Source: Peptococcaceae bacterium BRH_c23
Lineage (GTDB): Bacteria; Bacillota_B; Desulfitobacteriia; Desulfitobacteriales; Desulfitobacteriaceae
Direction: 5' to 3'
NCBI GenBank assembly: GCA_000961805.1
Contig: LADV01000300.1
Location: 1-33,496, forward strand
Length of the DNA: 33,496 nucleotides
The position numbers and the translations under genes were made by a program. Under the pieces are notes generated by a model that made no database searches, was not told the origin of the DNA, and saw only the letters and a program-made list of their open reading frames with translations. Of the stretch, positions 1-7,606 are shown in pieces; positions within the stretch are counted from its first letter, which is position 1, and every line of letters starts with the position of its first letter.

Positions 1-200
<200 letters not shown>

Positions 201-290
201 AGTTATTCAAACTTCTACTATTGAAGAAGATGATTCGCTCATGATTTATTTTGAAACTCTTTCGAGTTTCTCTCATTGGCTGTCCTTGTT

Positions 291-309
291 GTTTAGTTTT
301 CAAAGACCA
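291..309 (-). promoter_or_regulatory. boxA-like antitermination element in the rrn leader
   Basis: On the minus strand the leader reads TGGTCTTTGAAAACTAAAC, which resembles the TCTTTGAAAACT boxA-like motif common in Firmicute rRNA leaders. It lies between the promoters and the 16S start. Assigned by resemblance only. Confidence 0.5.
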
Positions 310-343
310 TTAATTTTCCTTAGCCGTTTGCGGCCGGATTTAC

Positions 344-372
344 ATCTTAGCATTTTCAACTCTCGTTGTCAA
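344..372 (-). promoter_or_regulatory. rRNA operon promoter, proximal (P2)
   Basis: Minus strand: TTGACA (372-367), a 17-base spacer, TAAGAT (349-344). A consensus sigma-A -35 at ideal spacing, about 140 bases upstream of the 16S 5' end, as expected for a tandem rrn promoter. Confidence 0.8.
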
Positions 373-450
373 CAACTAATTTTGTTGGCCATTCATTTAA
401 CTTTACTAAGCTAGACTCACTTTAGCTCGTTAATTTTGTGGCACTTGGAT

Positions 451-479
451 ATATTAACATTTGCCAACTGCCTTGTCAA
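451..479 (-). promoter_or_regulatory. rRNA operon promoter, distal (P1)
   Basis: Minus strand: TTGACA (479-474), a 17-base spacer, TAATAT (456-451). Together with the second promoter about 107 bases downstream it forms the tandem pair typical of rRNA operons. The 200-620 stretch holds no credible protein gene; its plus-strand open frames are antisense to rRNA or leader sequence. Confidence 0.85.
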
Positions 480-554
480 CCGTTTTTTTGTATACTGTAT
501 CAAGAAATCGGGAATCCCTACGAAAGTTGTATTTTTTTGATTGCTAGCAACATT

Positions 555-602
555 AGACAGATACCTGAACGACTATTTACTCGTTGTTTCAGGTACCTGT
601 CT
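555..602 (-). terminator. Inverted repeat after tyrS, probable terminator
   Basis: AGACAGATACCTGAA (555-569) pairs with TTCAGGTACCTGTCT (588-602) with one wobble position. It lies 26 bases past the tyrS stop codon. No strong T-run follows directly in the tyrS direction, so intrinsic termination is likely but not certain; it could also be an insulator between tyrS and the rrn promoters. Confidence 0.55.
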
Positions 603-627
603 TATTTCTGCCTTGTATAAAAAGGTT

Positions 628-1893
628 CTATTGAACTTTAATCAGATAATAGTTTTTCTTGCCGCGGCGAGTGACAAGGTATTTTCCATCTAAACGTTCC
701 AGTTCGGAAACACTTGTCTCTACATTTGTATGTCGAATATCATTGATATAGATGGCACCGTTCTCTATTGCCTCTCGAGCTTGACGTTTGGAAGATACTG
801 CTCCTACTTGAACTAACATATCAACCAGACTGGTTTGAGGATCTTCGATGGTTGTGGAAGGCACGTCGCTAAAACCTTCTTCCACTTCAGCCGACGTTAG
901 CTTCCCTAAACCTCCACCGAAAAGCGCACTTGAGATTTTTTCAGCTCGCTCAAGCGCTTCTTGCCCGTGAACCAACTTTGTCATATCGATAGCCAAAGCT
1001 CGTTGTGCGCTCCGCTTTTCGGGTTCTTTTTCTACGGCTTGTGCTAGTTCCTCAATTTCAGTCACTGTTAGGAAGGTAAAGTATTTCAAGAACTTAACAA
1101 CGTCTTGGTCATCTGTGTTAAGCCAAAATTGATAGAACTTATAGGGAGACATCTTTTCGGGATCCAGCCAAACTGCTCCTGACTCCGTCTTGCCAAATTT
1201 AGTTCCATCACTTTTCGTGACGAGTGGTAAAGTTAGCCCGTAAGTTTCTTTTTCTTGATTGATTGCAGTCCGTCTAATTAGATCGATTCCAGCGGTGATA
1301 TTACCCCATTGGTCACTTCCACCAATCTGCATCTCACAACCGTACATTTCGTTCAGTTTTAGGTAATCGTAGGATTGCAGAATCATATAACTGAACTCTG
1401 TGAAGGATATCCCTTTCGTCATGCGCGATTCTACTGCATCCTTGGCCAGCATGGCACCCAAGGGAAAGTTCTTGCCAATATCTCGCAGGAACTCAATGAC
1501 TTGAAGCGAACCTAACCAATCATAGTTATTTGCAAGGATTGCTGGGTTTTCGTCACCTTCAAAGTCTAAAAAGCGACCTAGTTGATTCTTGATCTTTTGA
1601 GCCCACTCTTCCACAATCTCTTTAGGGTTTAAGGTGCGCTCAGCGGCCTTACCACTTGGATCCCCGATTAGACCCGTTCCTCCTCCTACCAAGGCGATTG
1701 ATTTATGTCCCGCAAGTTGAAACCTTTTTAAGACTAAAATGGGCAGCAAGTGTCCAATATGCAAGCTGTCTGCGGTTGGGTCAAATCCACAATATAATGT
1801 CATCGGGCCTGTTGCTAATCTTTTGCGTAAGGCGATTTCATCCGTGTGTTGATAAATCAGCCCCCGATCCTGTAGCTCCTTAAAAATATCCAT
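628..1893 (-). CDS. tyrS: Tyrosyl-tRNA synthetase
   Basis: Class I aminoacyl-tRNA synthetase that charges tRNA-Tyr in the cytoplasm. The 421-residue protein has the usual length for the bacterial TyrS family with a C-terminal S4 RNA-binding domain. Visible motifs are the CGFDPTADSLHIGH signature with HIGH at about residues 45-48, the GGSDQWGNI tyrosine-site motif, and a KFGKT variant of the KMSKS loop near residue 230. The S4-like tail carries SKRQAREAIENGAIYIN. ATG start preceded by a GGGGG-type Shine-Dalgarno. Upstream sits a T-box leader, so expression should respond to uncharged tRNA-Tyr. Transcribed towards the rRNA operon and divergent from the penicillin-binding protein gene. Confidence 0.98.
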   Translation of the reverse strand: MDIFKELQDRGLIYQHTDEIALRKRLATGPMTLYCGFDPTADSLHIGHLLPILVLKRFQLAGHKSIALVGGGTGLIGDPSGKAAERTLNPKEIVEEWAQKIKNQLGRFLDFEGDENPAILANNYDWLGSLQVIEFLRDIGKNFPLGAMLAKDAVESRMTKGISFTEFSYMILQSYDYLKLNEMYGCEMQIGGSDQWGNITAGIDLIRRTAINQEKETYGLTLPLVTKSDGTKFGKTESGAVWLDPEKMSPYKFYQFWLNTDDQDVVKFLKYFTFLTVTEIEELAQAVEKEPEKRSAQRALAIDMTKLVHGQEALERAEKISSALFGGGLGKLTSAEVEEGFSDVPSTTIEDPQTSLVDMLVQVGAVSSKRQAREAIENGAIYINDIRHTNVETSVSELERLDGKYLVTRRGKKNYYLIKVQ

Positions 1894-1970
1894 ACAAAAT
1901 ATCCCCCTTTGTTAATCTAAATCCACGTGATCAGTATTTTCAATTCCTCATTATAAGGTTAGAAACAAGG

Positions 1971-2214
1971 AAAAGTCCCCCAACCCACCCAAGGTTGAGG
2001 GACGAAAATACTTCCGCGGTACCACCCACATTGAATCCGTATAAAAACGGATACCAGCTTCACCAGCGATAACGAGCTGATCCGAGAGTTTTTGACTCTA
2101 GTCCTGAGGTGTAACTCTTGGTTTCTGGGTCGATTTGCACCTTACACCGACTCTCTACTACCGTAGGCCAAGTTCCTTCTCAATCATTCCATTGTTTTAT
2201 GCACTTATTTATTT
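1971..2214 (-). ncRNA. T-box leader riboswitch of tyrS
   Basis: The minus strand carries the T-box core TGGGTGGTACCGCGG (2028-2014), followed by a terminator stem at 2003-1975 (GTCCCTCAACC pairing with GGTTGGGGGAC) and a short TTTT run (1974-1971). The 5' boundary is set from the promoter at 2221-2249. A TAC tyrosine triplet lies in the stem I region near 2113-2111, but the fold was not worked out, so tyrosine specificity rests mainly on the downstream gene. Uncharged tRNA should stabilise the antiterminator and switch tyrS on. Confidence 0.92.
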
Positions 2215-2220
2215 GACTAT

Positions 2221-2249
2221 ATTATACAGTTTCTCCTGCAAACCCGCAA
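2221..2249 (-). promoter_or_regulatory. Promoter of the tyrS T-box transcript
   Basis: Minus strand: TTGCGG (2249-2244), a 17-base spacer, TATAAT (2226-2221). The -10 is a perfect match. It sits just upstream of the T-box leader. Confidence 0.75.
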
Positions 2250-2316
2250 CTCTCTTATACTTAAAGAGTCTTGATTTAACTCATACTTATTTAGAATTTC
2301 CTTGTCGCTGCAAAAG

Positions 2317-2327
2317 TATGATATAAT
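2317..2327 (+). promoter_or_regulatory. Extended -10 promoter of the penicillin-binding protein gene
   Basis: Plus strand TATGATATAAT is an extended -10 element (TGnTATAAT). The -35 region (around TTCCTT, 2298-2303) is weak. It lies about 54 bases before the ATG at 2381, which has AGGAGG upstream. With the tyrS promoter it forms a divergent promoter region. Confidence 0.65.
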
Positions 2328-2380
2328 TTCATGGATTAGACTGTTCCAAGGCCTCATTATTTACTTTAGGAGGTTTCATT

Positions 2381-5035
2381 ATGCCATCGTCTCAAAGACC
2401 TAAGGGTTCAAGGCGCCCTAAGCGCTCATCAAGGTTACGGGTTGCTTTCAAGTTATTGACACTTCTTATAGCTCTCTTCACACTTGGCTTAGCAATTTTC
2501 GTTGTTATTGCCGTAGCCGGTACGCCGAAATGGGACCCCGCCTTACTAGGTGACAAAAAACAAACATCCTATGTGTATGACAAGGACGGCACCGAATTTG
2601 CCCTGTTGCACGGATACGAGAATCGTCAAACTGTTGAGTATTCTGAAATTCCCGATCTTGTTAAGAATACGTTCATTGCGGTGGAGGATAAGCGCTTTAA
2701 CCAGCACATTGGTGTTGACCCGATTCGGATTATCGGCTCTGCTCTGAATGATATTCGAACCAGAAGCACTCGAGAAGGGGCTAGTACTATTACTATTCAG
2801 CTTGCAAGTAACGCCTTTGTCTCAAACCCTAACGAGAAAAAATTCACTCGAAAAATGCAGGTAAAGATTCAAGAAGCAGTCCTTGCCATCCAACTGGAAC
2901 GCGAATACACCAAAGAAGAAATCCTAACCTTTTATCTCAATAAAATCTTTCTTGGTGAATCATCGTTTGGAATTCAAGCTGCTGCCAAAACTTATTTTGG
3001 CGCAGATCTTAAGGATCTAAAGCCAGCTGAAGTCGCTCTTTTGGCCGGGTTACCTCAGGCTCCCAGTCAATACAATCCTTATATTCATCCTGATTCTGCC
3101 AAAACTAGGCGTACCATTGTGCTCGGAGTAATGCGGGATGCTGGGATTATCTCCGCTGAAGAGTATAACACGGAGAAAGAGGCTCCCTTCACCTACGTTG
3201 AGGAAATGAAGAAAAATCGCGGTGGGGCTCAGAAAACTGCAGTAACCAATGCGAGCTACAAATTCCCTTATTTTGTCGATTATGTTATTGAAGAATTGGA
3301 AACCACTTATAGTTTAACTCCTGAACAAATTTTTAGTGGTGGATTACGTATTTATACTACGGTTGATCCAAAAATCCAAGGCGCTGCTGAAGCGGCTTTT
3401 GCTAACCCAGCCAATTTCCCCAAAAGCATCGACGATACAAAAGTCGAAGGGTCCATCACAATCATAGAGCCTTCGACAGGTGCCATTCAGGCTATGGTCG
3501 GTGGGCGGGACTATACTCCCCGAGGACTGAACAGAGCTTGGCAATCCAAGCGCCAACCCGGATCAACGATCAAACCCTTGGTTGTCTATGGCCCAGCCCT
3601 CGAGAAAGGTGGATATTTCCCTGGTACCGTTCTTGACGATATGCCAGTAACCTACGATGGTGGCAATGGCAAGTCTTGGGCACCTACTAACTTTGATACT
3701 GAGTCTAAAGGTTGGAAAGGCCTTATCCCCATGCGTTATGCCGTTGAACAATCTGTGAACATCTACGCCGTCAAACTCATGAGCCTTATCGGGGTCGATT
3801 ACGGTTGGTCGTTTGGTAAAAATAATCTTGGACTCCCGCTTGAACCGGAAGATCGAGTCTTGAGTCTAGCCTTAGGGACTACTCATGTAACCACGCTGGA
3901 CATGGCAACCGCCTATGGGATTTATGCTAATAACGGAGTTAAGGTGACTGATCACGCAGTCGTAAAAGTCTTGGATGCTAAAGGAAATACTGTGATCACG
4001 CCGAAAATTACAAAAAACCGAGTCATGAAGGAAACGACTGCCTATCTTGTCAATAGTATGTTACGAAGTGTAGTGACCAACGGAACAGGCGTCAGCGCTC
4101 AAATTGGGAACTGGGCTGTTGCAGGTAAAACTGGCACCACTTCGTTGGATCCTGCTAAATATGGCAATAAATCCGGTAATCCTGACGCCTGGTTTGCTGG
4201 ATATACTCCGAACTACGCCGGTGTTGTTTGGATGGGCTACGATTCCGACCCTGATGGGCAGCATTATTTGCGCAGTGTCTATGGCGGGAGCTATCCTGCT
4301 CAGATCTGGAAGAGCGTTATGTCGGCAGCTCTTAAGGATCTCCCCGTTAAATCAAAGTTTGAACAGCCTTCAGGAATTATGAGTGGCACTTTTGATAAGA
4401 AGTCGGGACTCCTTCCCAGCAGTTTGACCCCCTCGGAATTCGTCGCTACGGAAATAGCAGCCCAAGGAGATTTTCCCACGCGAATTAGTGACGTCTGGTT
4501 TCAAAAAGATGTCGACGCTGATTTTCCGACTATGTTAGCAACCCCAAGTTCGAAGAATACGTTAACCAAGACATTCTTGAATTTACCCGATCGTGATGCC
4601 TCGTGGACATGGCCCTCTAATGAGATCCCCTATAAACCGCCTACAGAGATGGCACCCGAGCCCGTTACCGATTCAATCCTTGATCCTGATCTTGATCCTT
4701 TAGCACCTCCCCAAGATACGATACCCCAGGAAACGTTGCTACCCGCACCCGTACTTGGACAAGTAAGTTACGATCCTAAAACCTCAAAGGTGACCATCCC
4801 TATCATTAACTGGTCAGGAAATGAGGTATATTCTACAATTGTCTATATTCAACGTCCTGGTCAACCTGTCGGAAGCATTCCAATTAAGATTTCAAAGGGG
4901 TCCCTTTCCTTTTCACTCGTGATAAACGATGAAGCTCCTAGTCCAGGTTCTTACTTCTTCCGTGCCGCCTTTAAAAAGTCAAGAGAATCAGAGGCCGGAC
5001 CGTCTTCGAATAGCGTAAAATTAATACTCACTTAA
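2381..5035 (+). CDS. Class A penicillin-binding protein (transglycosylase/transpeptidase)
   Basis: Bifunctional peptidoglycan synthase of the PBP1A type, 884 residues, anchored in the cytoplasmic membrane. Order of parts: basic N-terminal tail, one membrane segment at about residues 25-48, a GT51 glycosyltransferase domain with the EDKRFNQHIG and REGASTITIQLA motifs, then a penicillin-binding transpeptidase domain with catalytic STIK (Ser395), SVN (Ser458) and KTGTT (Lys583). A Pro-rich linker near residue 760 leads to a C-terminal beta-sandwich-like domain of fibronectin III style, seen in several Firmicute PBPs. The AGGAGG Shine-Dalgarno lies seven bases before the ATG. This is the only convincing plus-strand gene in the window; it is a single-gene transcript closed by a hairpin shared with convergent mutS2. 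Confidence 0.96.
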   Translation: MPSSQRPKGSRRPKRSSRLRVAFKLLTLLIALFTLGLAIFVVIAVAGTPKWDPALLGDKKQTSYVYDKDGTEFALLHGYENRQTVEYSEIPDLVKNTFIAVEDKRFNQHIGVDPIRIIGSALNDIRTRSTREGASTITIQLASNAFVSNPNEKKFTRKMQVKIQEAVLAIQLEREYTKEEILTFYLNKIFLGESSFGIQAAAKTYFGADLKDLKPAEVALLAGLPQAPSQYNPYIHPDSAKTRRTIVLGVMRDAGIISAEEYNTEKEAPFTYVEEMKKNRGGAQKTAVTNASYKFPYFVDYVIEELETTYSLTPEQIFSGGLRIYTTVDPKIQGAAEAAFANPANFPKSIDDTKVEGSITIIEPSTGAIQAMVGGRDYTPRGLNRAWQSKRQPGSTIKPLVVYGPALEKGGYFPGTVLDDMPVTYDGGNGKSWAPTNFDTESKGWKGLIPMRYAVEQSVNIYAVKLMSLIGVDYGWSFGKNNLGLPLEPEDRVLSLALGTTHVTTLDMATAYGIYANNGVKVTDHAVVKVLDAKGNTVITPKITKNRVMKETTAYLVNSMLRSVVTNGTGVSAQIGNWAVAGKTGTTSLDPAKYGNKSGNPDAWFAGYTPNYAGVVWMGYDSDPDGQHYLRSVYGGSYPAQIWKSVMSAALKDLPVKSKFEQPSGIMSGTFDKKSGLLPSSLTPSEFVATEIAAQGDFPTRISDVWFQKDVDADFPTMLATPSSKNTLTKTFLNLPDRDASWTWPSNEIPYKPPTEMAPEPVTDSILDPDLDPLAPPQDTIPQETLLPAPVLGQVSYDPKTSKVTIPIINWSGNEVYSTIVYIQRPGQPVGSIPIKISKGSLSFSLVINDEAPSPGSYFFRAAFKKSRESEAGPSSNSVKLILT

Positions 5036-5062
5036 TCTAAGGCCTTAACATGTGGCTATACA

Positions 5063-5100
5063 AAACAACACTGTATCTCCAAAGGATACAGTGTTGTTTT
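5063..5100. terminator. Bidirectional terminator between the PBP gene and mutS2
   Basis: AAAACAACACTGTATC (5063-5077 region) pairs with GATACAGTGTTGTTTT (5085-5100) around a short loop. A-run and T-run flanks make it usable in both directions, which fits the convergent genes. Confidence 0.9.
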
Positions 5101-5131
5101 TATGTTTCATTAAATATTAATTTAGGGTTTA

Positions 5132-7495
5132 TTACTTCAATTCAACAACCGTGACTCCTGAGTCCCCTTCTCCATATTCCCCAATCCTGAAACTGCGAAC
5201 ATGCGGGTGTCCTCTCAAGAAATCCTGAATCCCCGCGCGCATAGCCCCTGTACCCTTGCCATGAATGACGTAAATTAGACCGATACCTCCGAGAACGGCG
5301 TCATCAAGATACTTGTCTAAGGCTTCCGTACCCTCCTCAACAAGCATTCCTCTTAGATCAATCTCACTGCGGATGTCCTCCGCCTTTCGAAGTCCAATCC
5401 CCATTTCTCTTGAATATTTGGGTGTGGTCTTCTTCTCCTCCTGAGCTAATTTCAATTCTGACAGTGGCACCATTACTTTCATGATCCCCGCTTGAACTAG
5501 GACATCGCCATTAGCATTAGGGAGTTTAATAACTTGCCCTTTCTGCCTAAGCTTCGTCAACTGCACGGTCTGCCCAAGCATGATCTGGTCAGCTCTCAAT
5601 TCGCTTCCTGAGCGTTTCACTGGCCGGCCTTGATCCAGTTTCGCTGAAGCCCGTCGGAATCCTTGACGGGCCTTTTCAATATCCTGCTGCTGTTTAGTCT
5701 CTTTTTTTAGAGCCGTTTTTAACTCTTCGATTAAAGCCTCTGCTTCACGTTTCGCCCCCCGAATGATTCCGCTGGCTTCATCCTTAGCCAAGGCTAACAA
5801 GAGTTCGTATTCTTCATCTAAACGAATCGTCTTTTCTTCTAAAGCCTTACTTTGGTTCTCGACCGCTTGCCGACCCGTGGCAGCTTTTTGCTTTTCTAAC
5901 TCAATTTCTCGGTGGGTTTCTCCTAAATTTTCAATGAGATCGGCCACCTGCATTTCCCGCTCCGTCACAAACGTATTCGCTTTTTCGAGGACTTGCTCGC
6001 TCAAACCCAGCCTTCCAGCAATCGTAAACGCATTACTTTTACCGGGTATCCCGATTAATAGCTTATATGTGGGACGTAAAGTCTCCGTATCAAACTCCAC
6101 TGAAGCATTCTTAACTCGCGGGGTTTCGTAAGCAAACGTCTTTAATGCCCCATAGTGAGTCGTGGATACCGTTCGGCAACCTCGTTCATGCAATTCCGCT
6201 AAAATCCCCATTGCCAAGGCTGCCCCTTCTGTTGGGTCGGTCCCAGCCCCCACCTCATCGAGCAAGACCAAGGAACATCCGTCTGAGCAGTTAATGATTT
6301 CGACGATATTTTTCATGTGCCCTGAGAAGGTACTTAAGGATTGCTCGACACTTTGTTCATCCCCAATGTCTGCAAAGATCTGGGTAAATACTCCCATGCG
6401 AGAGTCACTTTCCGCGGGAATGTGGAGACCAGACTGATTCATGGCCGCCATAAGGCCGACTACCTTTAGGGCCACCGTTTTTCCCCCAGTGTTTGGCCCG
6501 GTAATCACTAACGTATCGAAATCAAGCCCCAATTCCAAAGAAAGCGGAACAACTTTTCCACCGATTAACGGATGTCTTGCCTGAACTAATTTCATTTGTT
6601 GCCCTGAGAGCAATTCTGGTGCACCTGCGTTCATCGCCACACTTAAATGCGCTTTGGCAACCACTAAATCTAATTGAGACAAAACTTCGTGAATATCCGC
6701 AACGGCATCCGCTCGTACCTCAATTTGAGCAGAAAGCATTTGCAGAATTCGCTGGACTTCCCGTTGTTCTTTTAAAATAACTTCACGAAGCTCATTACCC
6801 AACTGAACGACAGGCATAGGTTCGATAAACAAGGTTGCTCCGCTCGCCGATTGATCGTGGACAATACCGGGAAACGCGGTGCGGTATTCCTGCTTGACCG
6901 GTACAACGTAACGATCGGAACGTTGCGTAATAATAGGGTCTTGGAGCATCTTCTGATAGCTTGAGTTGCGCAAAGTCCCTTCCAAACTTTCTCGAATGCG
7001 GTGCTGCAGGCGGTTTACCGCTCGCCTAAAGTCCGCTAGTTCTGAGGAAGCATTATCAGCAACCTTGCCATCTTCCGAGATGCAGCTGGAGATCTCATCC
7101 TCAAGATCCTTTTGTGGTTCAATGGGTAACGCAATATCCCACAATCTAGAAAATTGTTCTCTGGATTCCATAAGGAGTTGTTTTATTTTCCGTCCTACTC
7201 CTAATGTATCGCGAATCTCAAGTAGTTCTTCTCCATGTATTACTCCACCGCGTAGACAGCGCTCGATATAGGGACGGATTTCTTTAGCCCCTCGAACTGA
7301 AAAAAGAGGATTTCCACGTAAGAGATCCTTTCCCTCGTCCGTTTCTTGTAACCCCAAGCGAACCAATTCCAAATCAACAAAGGGTTTTAAACCAATAGCC
7401 AGTTCCTTGGCCCTTGGTAAGATACAATAATCCGCCAAACGTGACAATACTTTTGGAAAATCCAGTTTACTTAGAACTTTATCTTCGATTCCCAT
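5132..7495 (-). CDS. mutS2: Endonuclease MutS2
   Basis: MutS paralogue acting in recombination control or ribosome collision rescue, depending on species; it is not a classical mismatch-repair protein. The chosen start gives 787 residues, normal for the family. Visible are the MutS core, Walker A GPNTGGKT at about residues 333-340, Walker B LVLLDEVGAGTDPTEGAA, the STTHY H-loop, a long charged coiled coil, and a C-terminal Smr domain with IDLRGM and HGKGTGAMR. I chose ATG 7495 over the in-frame ATG at 7513, because the AGGAGG Shine-Dalgarno lies between them and is correctly spaced only for 7495 (protein starts MGIEDKV). Lies downstream of the U32 gene, same strand, after a ~110-base gap. Confidence 0.96.
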   Translation of the reverse strand: MGIEDKVLSKLDFPKVLSRLADYCILPRAKELAIGLKPFVDLELVRLGLQETDEGKDLLRGNPLFSVRGAKEIRPYIERCLRGGVIHGEELLEIRDTLGVGRKIKQLLMESREQFSRLWDIALPIEPQKDLEDEISSCISEDGKVADNASSELADFRRAVNRLQHRIRESLEGTLRNSSYQKMLQDPIITQRSDRYVVPVKQEYRTAFPGIVHDQSASGATLFIEPMPVVQLGNELREVILKEQREVQRILQMLSAQIEVRADAVADIHEVLSQLDLVVAKAHLSVAMNAGAPELLSGQQMKLVQARHPLIGGKVVPLSLELGLDFDTLVITGPNTGGKTVALKVVGLMAAMNQSGLHIPAESDSRMGVFTQIFADIGDEQSVEQSLSTFSGHMKNIVEIINCSDGCSLVLLDEVGAGTDPTEGAALAMGILAELHERGCRTVSTTHYGALKTFAYETPRVKNASVEFDTETLRPTYKLLIGIPGKSNAFTIAGRLGLSEQVLEKANTFVTEREMQVADLIENLGETHREIELEKQKAATGRQAVENQSKALEEKTIRLDEEYELLLALAKDEASGIIRGAKREAEALIEELKTALKKETKQQQDIEKARQGFRRASAKLDQGRPVKRSGSELRADQIMLGQTVQLTKLRQKGQVIKLPNANGDVLVQAGIMKVMVPLSELKLAQEEKKTTPKYSREMGIGLRKAEDIRSEIDLRGMLVEEGTEALDKYLDDAVLGGIGLIYVIHGKGTGAMRAGIQDFLRGHPHVRSFRIGEYGEGDSGVTVVELK

Positions 7496-7606
7496 AGTTC
7501 CTCCTCTATTCATTCAAACCCATAATAAATATATAAAACTCGTATTAATCAATTATTCAGGTCAGACGGTCCAACGAATGCTCAAGCCATCGTTAGCGCT
7601 ATGAAC

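Noticed and set aside
2244..2249. TTGCGG/CCGCAA-like ComA box
   Set aside because: The hexamer at the tyrS promoter is a single half without its dyad partner at the right distance, so it is read as a -35 element.
2135..2326. Plus-strand open frame of 63 codons before the PBP gene
   Set aside because: It lies opposite the tyrS T-box leader and promoter and looks like random translation.
5763..7271. Several plus-strand frames of 67-122 codons
   Set aside because: They are antisense to mutS2, Ser/Arg-rich shadow translations of a well-supported gene.
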